Source of the DNA: Heterostelium album PN500
Lineage: Eukaryota; Evosea; Eumycetozoa; Acytosteliales; Acytosteliaceae
Assembly (NCBI RefSeq): GCF_000004825.1
Contig: NW_008805065.1
Location: 1,302,001 to 1,366,000 of the forward strand
Direction of reading: 5' to 3'
Length of the DNA stretch: 64,000 nt
Part shown: piece after piece, positions 11,668-24,448 of the stretch
Layout of the letters: the number at the start of each line of letters is the position of its first letter
Numbering within the stretch: position 1 is the first letter of the stretch
Position numbers and translations under genes: made by a program
The notes under the pieces: generated by a model
Seen by the model: only the letters and a program-made list of their open reading frames with translations
What the model was told of the DNA's origin: nothing
The model's database searches: none

Positions 11668-12806
11668 ATGTATTCTATTCAAAATGTAACAACATCATCA
11701 TCATCATCATCATCAACAACAACAACAACAACAACAATGTTGAATTTAAGTGATTACGAAAGAATGAGAATAGCTTCGAAGCTTGGCGATACAGAAACAC
11801 TTGGTTCTATACTTTCTCAATTTTGTCAAGATTCAGCTTGTCAAAAATGTAATTTAAAATGTGGCTGTCTGCTGTGTTTCAATAAAATTTTTGAAAAGAC
11901 AGACGACAACTCGTCGGAAACAACAGATAATAGTGACAAAGATATACATAATGAACAAGATATAACAACAATAGATGAACAACAGCAGCAACAAGAAGAA
12001 GAGCAACAATTCTGTTTATGTAAATATAATTTCTTAAATCAACGAGATCAAGATGGAATGACATTTCTTCATTTGGCATCATTAAATCACTACACTAAAT
12101 CAATCGAACTATTGGTAGAACATGGATCAAATATAAATGTAATGTTATTTAAAAATCGTAACAACAATAATAATATGATTTACTGATACATTAATTTTAT
12201 TAGATTGTCAACAATGATGGACAAACTTCTTTACATATGATTTGTAATTATCAATTTAATTTGTGTGGCGAAGAGAATCTTTCGTTGGTACAGTATATAG
12301 TGAATCATGGTGTAGATACCAATGTTGAAGATTACTTTGGCCATACCGCTGCCTATTATGCTTCGTTGAACGGTCGATTCCTCATTGTCCGATGGCTACT
12401 AGAATATGAATTGCAAATGGACGAACTAGTTAGGCAGTCTTCAAATTCAACCGTTGAATCTTCATTGCCATCATCGTCATCATCAACAACTAATAATAAT
12501 AATAATAATATACTATCAAAATCATTGTTATCAAATTCAAACACATCACTTTTAAATAGAAATAACTCAACAAGACACCAACAACAACAAACTGGTAGCT
12601 ACTGTAGAAACTATCAGTTGGTATATCAACCATTGAAATATATAATTTCGATTGCATATCCATTGATAGAGATCATTTGTTGCATGCCAATCATGGACGA
12701 TCACAACTCGACAAGCACTCTGAGTAGATCTACAAACAGTCGTCCCATTACAACAGTGATGACTCCAAACACACGGACATCATTACTAAGAGATTTCTCT
12801 AGTTAA
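11668..12806 (+). CDS. Ankyrin-repeat protein with N-terminal Cys cluster
   Basis: Two exons, 11668-12138 and 12204-12806, joined in phase 0, encode 357 residues. The first in-frame ATG is at 11668; an apparent longer frame begins only at TTG. After Ser and Thr runs comes a Cys-rich segment (about 56-71; CQKCNLKCGCLLC) that could bind metal. A Glu/Gln-rich linker follows, then about three ankyrin repeats (about 123-230), with DGMTFLHLASLNH, DGQTSLHMICN and FGHTAAYYASLNGR matching the repeat consensus. The C-terminal 130 residues are Ser/Thr/Asn rich. Ankyrin repeats mediate protein-protein contacts; the partner is unknown. The intron falls between repeats 1 and 2. Confidence 0.85.
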
Positions 12807-12976
12807 TCAAAATACGCATCATCTTTTTTATATTATAAAATATCGTTGTTCGTTTAATAAATAAACAATAATATTATTTATTTATTTATTTATTCATTAT
12901 TTTATTAATGATTGATTGATTGATTGATTGATCTTGTTTTTTTTACTATTAATATTTTATTTATATTTATTTCAAA

Positions 12977-14653
12977 CTAGTAATCACTATCACTTTCATT
13001 TTCATCATCACTAGTTCTTCTCTTTTTCCTATCGAATCTGCCACCACTAGATGATTCCCTTAAAGGTTGATCTTTTCTATCGATATCATTATCTTCTGAT
13101 TTCTTCTCATGTTGATCATCTACCGATCCAGATGTTGTTGGTATATCTTTTCTTCCGACTAAATTATCAATGTTTTTATCATCGTTATAATCCACATCAC
13201 CATAATCTCTTTTCTTTCTACTATCATCTATTCTTTTCTCAACCACTCTATCATTATCATGGTCGTCTCTTCTATTATATCTATTATCTCTATCCCTATT
13301 ATAATCTCTATCTCTATTATAATCTCTGTCTCGGTTATAATCTCTATCCCTATCTCTATTATATTCTCTATCTCTATTATAATCTCTATCTCTATTATTG
13401 TAACTCGATTGTTGTTGTTGTTGTTGTGAATATCTTACAGCACCTCTACCTCTAACCACTGGCTTGCCGTCAGAGTTTGAGTTGGTGTTTGAATTATAGT
13501 TATTGTTGTTGTTGTTGTTATTGTTTGTCCACGGTTTCATTGGTTTGTATCTATCTTTATATTGGTCGACAGATCCACTTCTAGAACGTGAACGTGAACT
13601 ACTGCTATCTCTATGCTTATCTTTCTTTGACGACGACGATCTTCTCGGACTCTTACTTCTACCACGCTTTCTATCGTTGTCACTATCGCTATCGCTACTG
13701 TCACTATCACTCGTATCGCTATGATGACTCTTCTTTCTCTTTTTCCTTTCTTTTCTCTTTTCTCTTTTCTCTTTCTTTCTGGCTTTTTTCTCTGCTTTCT
13801 TTCTCTTTTTCTTTTCCTTTCGCTTGATGCGCTTCTCTTTGTCGTCCGAGTCACTTGTATCACTGTCGCCACTACCACTCTCACTGCCACTCTCACTCTT
13901 TTCCTCCTCCTTCTCCTTCTTCTTAATATCAGTCTTTCTTATCAGTTCTCCACAATGCGAAATTCTAACATCTGCGAATGGCTTATCACTCTGATCGGTC
14001 AACACAGCATTTAAGATATCTACAATAGGTTTACCATCAACTACTCTACCAAAAACAACATGTTTTCTAAAATAAGAAAAAGAAAGAAAAGAAAAGTGTT
14101 AATATTTGATATGATGATATGTTGTTGTATGGATTATGATTAGTTTACCCATCTAAATGAGAAGCAGCGTTTGTTGTTATAAAGAATTGTGAACCATTTG
14201 AGTTTGGACCGGCGTTTGCCATCGATAGAAGATATGGTTCGCTGTGTTTCAACTTGAAATTCTCATCGTCGAATCTACTGCCGTAGATGGACTGACCACC
14301 GGTACCATTTTTATTTTGAAAGTCACCACCCTGAATCATAAAGTTCTTGATGATACGATGCAATGTCGATCCCTTATAGTGCAGCCGTAGCTGCAGTGTA
14401 TCAGAAACACCCTTCTCGCCTGTGCACAAACATCTAAAGTTCTCTGCTGTCTTTGGTGTTACATCACTAAACAATTCAAATACGATTCTACCAACTTAAT
14501 TAATCATCAAAAAAAAAAAAAAAAAAATTAGCATATTATTTTCTATCTCTTTAAAATCAATCAATCAATTTAATAACTATTTAGTTAGTTAGGTTAGTAC
14601 TTACTTGGTTTAGAATCGATTTCAATATCAAAGAATGTTCTTGGTTTTACCAT
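12977..14653 (-). CDS. SR/KE-rich nuclear cyclophilin (peptidyl-prolyl isomerase, PPIG/CYP63 type)
   Basis: Three exons, 14653-14605, 14494-14149 and 14066-12977, in consistent phase, encode 494 residues. Residues 1-170 form a cyclophilin domain starting [19 protein letters not shown], with the isomerase residues in [14 protein letters not shown]. The usual Trp that contacts cyclosporin is His (ASHLDGKHVVFG), as in large SR-cyclophilins. The rest is a charged tail: Ser/Asp/Glu, Lys/Arg/Glu, Arg-Ser dipeptides, then Asn, Gln and repeated Asp-Arg-Asp-Tyr-Asn-Arg units. Known relatives act in nuclear speckles and bind SR splicing factors and the RNA polymerase II tail; I infer the same here. It is convergent with the ankyrin gene. 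Confidence 0.93.
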
Positions 14654-17405
14654 TAAATTATCTATCTATAAATATAAATATTCTGTATTATTAGTTATGA
14701 GGATGTTGAAGTTTAAGAACTAATCGTTGAATTTGAAATTTAAAATGCTGTTATTATTAATTTTTTTTTCAATTGTTTAAATTTTTTGAATCAATTTAAA
14801 TGATACATCTAAAATTTACTATCAATTAAATTTGAATTACGAAAAGAATAAAATAGTTTATATTTTATTTTATTTTATTTTTGGAATAAAGATAATTATT
14901 GCTATACAATCACTATAGTATATCATAGTAGTATTTGATATCATTTCTAAGATATAAAAAAAATATAATCAATGAAATCAAAAGTGTATTTAAAGATGAT
15001 GATGATGATTAATTGTGGTAATGGGGCATAATTAATTCAAGATAATCTTAAGTGTTAGTTTGTTGAGTTGTGTTTTTTGTTTTTTTCAAATAATCGATCT
15101 ATCTAGAAAATAATTAAAAATATTTTAAAAATTGTGATAAATGAATGTTTAGCATCCACTTTTTGTTTTATTTTTCTTTTAATGTTGTTAGTCAACAACA
15201 AATCAAATACACATTTACCACATTTAACTTCAGTAAAACACAAATCAATCAAATATAAAACACAAATCAAAATCAATCAAAAGAAACAAAAAAAAAACAA
15301 AAACAAAAACAATTTTGTGTGTTTTCTCCTTACTTTTTATTCATCACTTCTTCTTTTATATACATATATATTTATATATTAAGTTTATTTATTTATAAAT
15401 AATAGAAATATTTATTTTAAAATAAGTTAACCTAGGTTAGTTGATTGTTTCATCATCATTGTAAATAATATTATTATTAACAAAAATATATAAAGTGAGT
15501 TGGTATGTTATATAAACTTTGACTTGATTTTCAATTTCTTCAATTTATGTATATCACTATCACTTTTTAGTTGAGTTAATAGTAATAATAATATTATCAT
15601 TTATAAAAAAAATGTTTCGATCAAAAGAAAAGGTTGGATTGAATTGGAATTAGATGGTGGTTGTCGAAAATGAAAGATGATAGACTAACTATTCAAAAAG
15701 CGGCACACAACAACAGCAGCAACATGATGATATTGAAGTATTTCAGGCGAGTTGAGTTGGTTATCAATAATAATAATTCTGTTTTTTTTTTTGTTTTAAT
15801 TTTTGTCTTTTTTTCTTTTTTGTTTTTTTTTTTTTTTGTTATCGAAATAGAGTAACCAACCCCTTTTCAAACAAAAAAAAAGGTGAAAACAACTTAAATT
15901 AACCCCTTTAATACAAAGTAACCTCCAACAATTCAATTGTTTTTGTCAAAAAAAAAAAAAAAAAAACTTATTAAAAAAAAAACTAAAATTAAAAAAAAAT
16001 AAGTAAAGTAGTAATAATAGTAATAATAAAGTGATAACAATAGCAGTAATAAATAATCAAATCAAAACAAATCAAAACATACAATATAATATTAATATCG
16101 AATTCATATCGAAACAGAACAACAACAACGTAATAGTTGATTGATTTTGACAGAGGAAAACCTATCATTTATTCGTTAATTCTATCTCTCGCATCGATCG
16201 CACAACAACAAAACCACCAATATAAAAAAAATAAAGTAGTAGTAACAAAATACATACATATACATACACAAGTAAATATTAATACTACACACCACACTAT
16301 CCTATCAGTATTTTTTTTTATGTTTGATATCAAATAAAAATAATAATAATGATAAAATTCACTAAACCACAACCACTCTACTTACTCAATTCAACTCAAC
16401 TCAAATCAACTCAACACACACACACACACAGAATAATAACAATAATAGTAGTAGTATAGTTTGCACAAAATCATCCTCTCTACACCTATCTTAGCATCAT
16501 TAAATTTATTATTTTTATTTCAAATACAATATTCTGTTCAATAGCACTATTTTTTTTTTTTTTTTTTTTGGATATTACTTACTATCACGATTTATTTTAT
16601 TATCCAATAATTAAAAATAATATAAATAATAATATAATACTGTTTGTTTGTTTGTCTGTTTGTCTGTTTATACAATTTAATGTTAGAAGGTGAGAGGTGA
16701 CTGACTGAAAATAATATTATTATTACATATAAATATTAAATAAAGTATATAAAATATAAACTTTTAATAATATTATTTTCACATTGCACAAAAAATCAAT
16801 CATACATTCAATCGGTCAATTCAATTCAAATAATCGAATTCAACTCTTTTTTCATTCATTCATATTAAATAATCAAGTTGTTTGTTTGTATGATTGATTG
16901 ATTGATTGATTTTGTTTTTTTCTTTAAATCACAAATCACATTATTATCAAATCAATATATAATAAAATTAATATAATTTTAGTATTAATATAAACCTAAT
17001 TACATTATAGATTAGAATATATTGTTATTTGAACATCACATCATCGATAGATTGTCAGAAGTCTAGTTTTTTTTTCCTTTATTAACATTTTGTGATTGTT
17101 AATATCGAATCAACAAAAAAAAAAGTAAAAAAAAAAAAAAAAAAAAAAAGAAAGTTAAAAACTCTTACTATCTTCTTTTCTCAACTCTGTTATTATACAA
17201 TATATATAAATATATATCATCTTTATCTATTTAAAACATATTTATATATAGATATACAATTATAATAGTAATAATAGTAATAATAGAAATAATAGGAATT
17301 GAAAGCAAAATCAATTCAAACCAAATAACAAACCAACCAACAACTAATAGTTTACAAGAATTACTATTAATAGATAGAGTATAAAAGTAAGAGAGAGAAG
17401 CGGAA
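14654..17405. other. Long leader or regulatory region with no recognised gene
   Basis: About 2.7 kb between divergent genes. It has many homopolymers, a short CA run (about 16416-16432), TTTG and GATT repeats, and only low-complexity chance frames. The last 1.5 kb lacks any convincing frame and probably carries the promoter and a long 5' untranslated region of the acylated protein gene. No structured RNA recognised. Confidence 0.45.
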
Positions 17406-18632
17406 ATGGGTTGTGGGATTTCGACTTCAAAAAAAGATGGAACTTCAAAGGTGAAGAAACCGAAGCAACAGAATTACAATGGAAATCTAAAGGTGCTGAA
17501 CGGCACAAACACCAATGGCGGTGGCGGTGGTGCCAGTATAAACAGTCCGCCACAACACAACATCAGCAATAATAATCTAGCTGCCACAATTGACTCGGCG
17601 CAGCACCCCAACAACACGACGACAAACACGACGACCACCACAACAGGAGGCTCTTCCGGTAACCTCGCCTCCAATATAGTTTCGAGTAATGGTGGCAACA
17701 GCAATTTAAATCTACATTCCGGTGGCGGTGGCAACACGAATGGTCCGAATAAAGATATTACATACGTTGATACACAGCAGCAACAACAACAACAACAAGA
17801 TAAGCGGTTTTCAACAACGGCGGCAACAGCAGCAGCCAACAACAACAGCAATGTATTGACGACATCATCGAAATCCAATAGCAATCTACACAACTCTAGT
17901 GCTCCCCTCATTGGAAGCACAAGTGCGCAACCCCAAACAACACCACCCACATCATCATCGCTAAGTGTACAAACACACAATCAAAATCAACAAGCTACCT
18001 CTACAACCTATATTTTCAAACAGTCACTGGGCAATAGTGGCGGTCAACAATCATCACAACAGCAACAACAGACCACTCAAACTACCGATTCGAAAAATGT
18101 ATTAAAGACCTCAAACAACTCAAATAACAAACCACAACAAACACAACAACAACAACAACAAACACAAAACAACAACTGTAATAATATTAATAATAGTAAA
18201 TTAAATACTGGTTTATCAAATAACAATATAGTAAACGCATATGATAATCAAGTACAACAACAAAATAAACCATTAGATAGTCAACAACAACAACCAAAAG
18301 CCAATGCCAGTTCTCTAAATCCTTTCCCGGGCGTTGGCTCGATATTAAAGAACGGTATCTGGTACACCGAATCGGAGCTGTCAGAGGAGAACTTTGTTTG
18401 GACACCAAAATACTGGACAATCGATCGTATTGGTAAATGGGTTGATGACATTGAGTTTTCAGATAATCAGACTTCACCCACAACACCCACTTCATCTTCA
18501 CTTAACCAACAACAACAGCAACAACAACAACCAACATCGCAAACATCAGGCATTTCACAATCACCTAAACCATCGAGGCAATCGTCATCATCAAACATCA
18601 CATCGCCAGCACCAGGTCCAACAACAATGTAA
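17406..18632 (+). CDS. Dual-acylated low-complexity protein
   Basis: Single exon, 408 residues. It begins [12 protein letters not shown]. Gly2 with Ser6 fits an N-myristoylation signal, Cys3 is a likely palmitoylation site, and a Lys-rich stretch follows, so plasma-membrane attachment is expected. Most of the body is Gly, Asn, Gln, Thr and Ser runs. One ordered block near residues 295-345 is free of repeats and rich in Trp and acidic residues ([20 protein letters not shown], then [20 protein letters not shown]). This block is likely the conserved functional segment, perhaps a docking module. The family is not recognised. Gene reality is supported by the acylation start, an intact frame and biased codons. 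Confidence 0.8.
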   Translation: MGCGISTSKKDGTSKVKKPKQQNYNGNLKVLNGTNTNGGGGGASINSPPQHNISNNNLAATIDSAQHPNNTTTNTTTTTTGGSSGNLASNIVSSNGGNSNLNLHSGGGGNTNGPNKDITYVDTQQQQQQQQDKRFSTTAATAAANNNSNVLTTSSKSNSNLHNSSAPLIGSTSAQPQTTPPTSSSLSVQTHNQNQQATSTTYIFKQSLGNSGGQQSSQQQQQTTQTTDSKNVLKTSNNSNNKPQQTQQQQQQTQNNNCNNINNSKLNTGLSNNNIVNAYDNQVQQQNKPLDSQQQQPKANASSLNPFPGVGSILKNGIWYTESELSEENFVWTPKYWTIDRIGKWVDDIEFSDNQTSPTTPTSSSLNQQQQQQQQPTSQTSGISQSPKPSRQSSSSNITSPAPGPTTM

Positions 18633-19378
18633 TTTGATTTTTTTTTTTCCAAAAAAAATATACAACAAAAAAGTAGTACTTTAAACACTTTAATCGATTT
18701 TCAAATAACATAATCCAACAACTTTAGTTTTCAGCTGTACTCAAACTTGAGCAGGGAAATAGTACAGAAAATAAATATATCTATTTATATTAAAACAAAT
18801 AATATAAAGATTTAAACAAAAAAAAAAAAGAAAAACAAAAAGAAATACAACTTTAATTTGAATCGTAGTAAATGATAGACAAGCTGTTGTTCATTTATAT
18901 TATTATCTATTGTAATGTACTGTTACTATCTTTTTTTATTTATTTACGTCTTTTAAAAATAAAACTCAGGCTAGTGATGTTACTCCCACCAACTAGAGCG
19001 AAAAATGAACACTGTTCAACAAATGTGAAAGAAAGAACTATGGGTTAATTACAACAAAGGTTTCCAAGTTTACATAACCGAGAGTTATATATATTATCAT
19101 TTCTTTAGGATTCATTTCACAGAACGTAAAGTAATTTACAAAGTATACACCAAGAAGACATAAATAAATAAAAAAAGACAGTGAGTATTATTACATTAAA
19201 ACAAACTGATGAAAATTCATCAACATCAATGTGTTTTTCACTTTTTTTTTTTTTTTTTTGATTACTTTTTGATAATCAATCATTCTCTATTATTATCAAT
19301 ATTTGTTTGAAAGTTAATTAGTATTCTTATATATTATTATTATTGTTTTTCATTAGTATTGTTATGATATGATATGAT
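18633..19378. other. Intergenic spacer before PRPF6
   Basis: 3' flank of the acylated-protein gene, then an A+T-rich promoter region. A stretch near 18968-19085 is less A+T rich than its neighbours but has no open frame. Nothing else recognised. Confidence 0.5.
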
Positions 19379-22300
19379 ATGTCTTATATCAATCCATTGA
19401 AAAAGAAGTTCTTAGATCAAACACCTCCACCAAACTATGTTGCTGGATTGGGTAGAGGTGCAATCGGTTTCACTACACGTTCTGATATTGGTTCTGCTAG
19501 AAATGTAGATGGAGGGTAAGTTTTAACATATTATTATTGTTATTTGTTATTTGTTATTTGTTAAAAACTAACTTGTTATTGTTTGTATCTGAAAAATAGA
19601 GTACCGGGATTTGGTGATAGAAAACAACAACAACAACAGAGAAGTGGGAATGAAGATGATGAGAATGGAGATGATAGCGATAACATTGGATATACAAATT
19701 ACGACGAGTTTAATGGTGATGCAAACGATGGATTCTCTGATCCCAATGCAATCTACGATGCCGACGACAAAGAAGCAGACGACATCTGGGCAGAGTTGGA
19801 TAGAAAGATGGATTCACGTAGAAAGACAAGACGTGAGGAAAAAGAGAGAGAACAGATGGAAATGGATAGAATGTCACGACCAAAGATTCAACAGCAGCTT
19901 GCGGAATACAAGTTGGGATTGGCAGCGGTCTCTTTGGACGAATGGATGAATCTCCCGGATGGTGGTGACATCTCGAGAAAAGCAGTAAAGAAACAGCGGG
20001 AAATCTATGTTCCCGTGCCGGATTCGTTGATTGAGCGAGCGAGACAAGAGAATGAATCGTATTCAGTGCTGCAGGTAGGCAATTCCAGTGGTGGAATCAA
20101 CGACGGCAACCTGTCGAGCATCTCTGGTACGACGACGACCGACTTGACACAGGTCGGATCGGCGCGAAAGACAGTGCTCGATTTGAAGTTGAATCAAGTG
20201 AGTGACAGTGTTTCCGGACAGACTTGCGTCGATCCCAAAGGTTATCTCACCGATCTAAAGAGTAAGAAGATTGCAACGGACACTGAGATTGGCGATATCA
20301 AGAAAGCGAGATTGTTGTTCAAGTCGGTGATCCAAACCAATCCTAAACATGCTCCCGGTTGGATTGCAGCGGCCAAACTGGAGATGTTGGCTGGTAAGCT
20401 GAGTCAAGCACGTAAAATCATATCACAAGGTTGTCAGGAGTGTCCGGACAACGAGGAGGTGTGGATTGAGAATGCCAATTTGCAGACGCCCGACAACGCC
20501 AAGGCGGTGTTGGCGCAGGCAGTCAAGCTGATTCCACAGTCTGTCAAAGTATGGCTGTATGCAACCAACTTGGAGAAAGACATTCGTATGAAGAAAAAGA
20601 TTCTTCGACGTGCTCTAGAGTTCATTCCCACCTCTGTGAAGCTGTGGAAGGAGGCGATCGAGTTGGAGGAGCCCGACGATGCAAGAATCATGTTGGGTCG
20701 TGCAGTGGAGTGCGTTTCCGACAATGTTGAGTTGTGGCTGGCTTTGGCCAATCTAGAGACCTATGAGAAAGCCAGAGAAGTTCTGAATCGTGCGCGTCAA
20801 TCGATTCCGACAAGCAGCGAAATCTGGATTGCAGCGGCGCAACTCGAAGAGTCGGCAAAGAAGAATGAAAACGTATCGCGTGTCATCAAGAAAGCTATCA
20901 AATCGCTGTCCACCACTAATATTGTTGTGATGGATCGTGAGAAGTGGATTGGAGAAGCAGAGAAATCAGAGAAAGTCGGTTATCCAATTACTTGTCAGGC
21001 GATCATTTTCGAATCGATTGGAATGGGTGTCGAAGAGGAAGATAGAAAGAGAGTTTGGTGTGCCGATGCCGAGGAGCTGATACAACGTGGATCGATAAAG
21101 ACTGCCAGTGCTGTCTATGCTTATCTGCTGACGGTCTTCCCAACAAAGAAGTCGGTGTGGGTCAAGGTTGCGCAACTCGAGAAACAATACGGCTCGAAAG
21201 AATCGTTGGAACAAACATTGAAACAAGCTATAAAGAACTGTCCGCACTACGAAGTGCTCTGGCTGATGTATGCCAAAGAGAAATGGCTGGCTGGCGACGT
21301 CGACCAGGCACGTTCCATCTTGACACAGGCTTTCGAGTCGAATCCTGGAAGTGAGGAAATTTGGTTGGCTGCCGTCAAAATTGAATCAGAGATGAATGAA
21401 ATCAAGGTGGCAAGAGGTTTGTTGAAGCGTGCCATCGATATGGCAGCGACAGAGAGAATTTGGATGAAGTCGGCGTTGTTGGAGCGCGAGTTTGGCGAGT
21501 CGAAAGCAGAGAACGATATTCTGGCCGAGGGATTAAAGGCGTTCCCAACAAGCTGGAAACTGTGGCTGATGAAAGCGCAGCTCGAGGAGCGTGTAAATCC
21601 ACGCGCACTCGACAAGATCAGAGACATCTACAATTCAGCCGTAACGAAATGTCCATCTTCCATCCCATTGTGGTTGGAGTTTGTCAGATTTGAGAAGCGC
21701 GCCAACAACCAACAGAAAGCGAGAACTCTCTTGGAGAAAGCAAAGCTTCGTAATCCAAAGAACGAGGAGATCTATTTGGAGTTTGTCAGATTTGAAAAGT
21801 CGGTTGGAAATGCCAAGGCCGCTGCCAATTGGCTGTCAGTCGGCCTGCAAGAGTGTCCGAAATCCGGACTGCTCTGGGCCGAGGCGATTGCCAACGAGCC
21901 AAAGCATGGCCAGAAGAACAAATGTGTCGATGCTCTCAACAAGTGTAACAATGACCAATACGTTCTGACGCAAGTCGCCAAGATCTTTTGGTTCGACGGC
22001 AAGCTTGACAAGGCAAAATCGTGGTTCAAACGTGCCATCACCACCTTTTCAGACTATGGCGACGCCTGGGCATACTATTATTTATTCCTACTGAGAACTG
22101 GACAGTCATCGAGCAACACCAGTAAAAACCTCAATGAATCGGAAATGAATGAGCTTCTCAAACAGTGTCTAGAAGCGGAGCCTCACCACGGAGAACAGTG
22201 GACTAAAGTGTCGAAACAGCGTGGTAACTCAAGATTGAAATCAGATCAAATATTGAAACAAGTTTCAATTAATATTTCACAAAATCAATTACTTGTATAG
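19379..22300 (+). CDS. prpf6: Pre-mRNA-processing factor 6 (PRPF6/Prp6/Prp1), U5 snRNP
   Basis: Two exons, 19379-19515 and 19600-22300, encode 945 residues, close to the human length of 941. The first exon carries the start of the PRP1 N-terminal domain ([20 protein letters not shown] and [16 protein letters not shown]). An acidic, charged region follows, then [11 protein letters not shown], then a long array of HAT/TPR helical repeats (about 250-915) with recurrent Trp-Leu-Ala-Ala and Ala-Arg-X-Ile/Leu motifs. PRPF6 bridges U5 with U4/U6 in the tri-snRNP in the nucleus. The start at 19379 is needed because the Pfam-like N-terminus lies in exon 1. Its codon use is among the most G/C-rich in the window. 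Confidence 0.96.
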
Positions 22301-22826
22301 ATAAATAAAACATTTTTATATAAATAAAAATGTGTTTATGTTTGTTTTTTTTTTTTTTTTTTTTTTTAAGCACCAATAAGATTATTTTGTCATTGCAAAT
22401 ACAGATTCACCAAATAATTATGATTAAATTATCGATTCAACAACAAATAGACTCTGTTTATTTTTATTTATTTTTTTGTTGAATAATGTCGACTTTTTTT
22501 TGGTAACACTCAAATGTCAACAATATTCTTGGCATGTCAGTACATTTTTGTGTTTTTTTTTTTGAAAACATAAAAATCTATATATTTTTAAGTGAAAACT
22601 TCACATGTTTGTTTTTATCTTTATTAATAAGGTGCGACCCTCCACAGATACCCAATCTAATTAAAATAAAAAAATGGTAATTTAATAAAAAATGTTGACA
22701 ATTGTTGATAAATTTTTTATAAATTAAAACAATCTTTGAATTCATTTAATTAAATATTGTTTTTTTTATATACTTCAAACAAACAAATAAATATATTATA
22801 AATTTTAATAATAAATAATAATAATA
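22301..22826. other. Spacer upstream of the first Lys/Glu-rich gene
   Basis: Contains AATAAA-type signals just after the PRPF6 stop, poly-T tracts, and one striking non-A+T island at 22631-22658 (listed separately). Confidence 0.5.
22631..22658. promoter_or_regulatory. G/C-rich island, candidate promoter element
   Basis: GGTGCGACCCTCCACAGATA lies about 170 bp before the start codon at 22827, in DNA that is otherwise almost only A and T. Position suggests a transcription-factor site. The paralogue at 24449 lacks an obvious copy upstream. Function is inferred. Confidence 0.35.
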
Positions 22827-23515
22827 ATGTCAACTGTTGAAACTGCTGCTGTCCAACCCGCTGCTGTCGCCGCTCCAACATCTACAGGAGGAAAGAAGGT
22901 AAAGCCATCCAAAGAAGAAGCTGTAAAATTGAAATTGGTATATATTAAATGATTTGATTGTTGTTTTGTTGATAATAATTTCAATGTATCTTACCAACTA
23001 GTTAACTTTTAATTTAATTGTAGGAGAAGAAACAAAAGAAGACTGCTTTGCTCGATACTTACAAATCAAAGACACCAGCTGAACTTCAAGAAGAATTAAA
23101 GAAAATTAGTATGTAAAATAGATGTGATTTGTATTATGTTCAATTGTTTTTTTTAACATAATTTTAATTATTATTATTATTAGCTGGTGACACTAAAGAG
23201 GATAAGCAAAAGCGTAAAGTTATCCAAAAGGCCATCGACACTCAATCTGGTACTGTAAAGACCAAGGAGGAGAAGAAGAAGGACAAGTCTGCCAAGAAGA
23301 TCGAAAAGTTAAAGAAGAAGAATCCAAACATCACTCAAGAGGAGATTGACCAGGCACTCTCAGAGAAGAAGAAGGACAAGAAGGAGATAAAAGAAGCCGC
23401 CAGAGAGAAGGAAGGAAAAGCTCCAAAGGAAAAGAAAGACAAGAAGGAGAAGAAAGACAAAGAAGGAAAAGAGAAAAAGGACAAGGAAGGTAAAGAAAAG
23501 AAAGAAAAGAAGTAA
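22827..23515 (+). CDS. Lys/Glu-rich (KEKE) small protein, copy 1
   Basis: Three exons, 22827-22937, 23024-23108 and 23184-23515, encode 175 residues. The N-terminus is Ala/Pro/Thr rich. The middle (about 38-90) has a non-repetitive block, TALLDTYKSKTPAELQEELK and then TGDTKEDKQKRKVIQKAIDT. The tail is almost wholly Lys and Glu/Asp, predicted as a charged helix or disordered. The second exon is exactly 85 nt, as in copy 2, and intron phases match, so the two genes arose by tandem duplication. KEKE tails occur in proteasome- and ribosome-associated factors, but no function can be assigned. The G/C-rich codons of this copy suggest stronger expression than copy 2. Confidence 0.85.
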
Positions 23516-24448
23516 ATTAGTTACTTTTACTTTCAAAAAAAAATATTGTACTCTTTGTATCTATTTATTCCTTCATTCTCATTTAACAATTATTATTATC
23601 AAATAAAAATTTAATATTTTTAATTACATATTATAAGTAGAGATTCTTCTTGAACACACTCACCATTATTATTTAACAAAGATTTCATTGATCAAATAAT
23701 TAGTTATTTAGATCTAGAATCACTAAGTTAAGATATTTTTGGCAGTCTCAGTATTTCTATAGTATCAACTATTTTTCAACTTTTTTACTCAGGGTAATTT
23801 CCCATTATTTAGCATTGCAAGATCATAGAGGTCATAACATTGTGGACCTTATAACATAGGGAATTTATAGTTCAATAATATTTGTTCAGACAAAGAAAAA
23901 CAATAATTAAAGTTATTATTGTTTTATTTATATATTAAAAATCTTTAAACAAATTGATAACTATGATGGTTTCACGAGGAAGACAAATTGATAACTTGGA
24001 AATATATAATGTATTCATTTTACCTTTCTTGGTATTGATATTATTGTATTTATTGAAAAATAGTTGACATTTACAAGATATTGATTAGTTTGCAACATTT
24101 CTCAATATATTAGGAACATTAATTCCATGATACATTCTATTTTCAATCTAAGATGGATACTTTGAAAGTTTATATACTTAGTGAGTTATTGTTTGTTTTT
24201 TTGGTTGAGCAAAATGGTTAAAAATTAATAGATAGTTTTTTTTTTTGGTTAGATTTTAATTGGGTAGTAGAATCATTCACACTAATTATAGTTTAACTGA
24301 CTTGGTTATGTATTATATTGACCTTTTATTATTCAAATAATAATGATAGCTATATATAAGAAAGGTTATTTCTAATTTTTCATAATTCAAAAATTAATTC
24401 ATTTCTGTTGTAAATTTCTAAACTAATAAACTAAAGTAATATTTAAAA
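23516..24448. other. Spacer between the two Lys/Glu-rich paralogues
   Basis: A+T-rich DNA with no convincing open frame. I saw no third copy or duplicated promoter. Confidence 0.5.

Noticed and set aside
15134-16372. Several 60-80 codon frames in the 15-16 kb region
   Set aside because: Low complexity, A+T driven, several opening at non-ATG codons, and none with a consistent domain or splice partner.
16416-16432. Telomere-like or structured CA repeat
   Set aside because: A short CA microsatellite only; no larger array.
17474-17980. 168-codon minus-strand frame rich in Leu, Val and Cys
   Set aside because: It is the antisense of poly-Q/N/T coding in the acylated protein gene.
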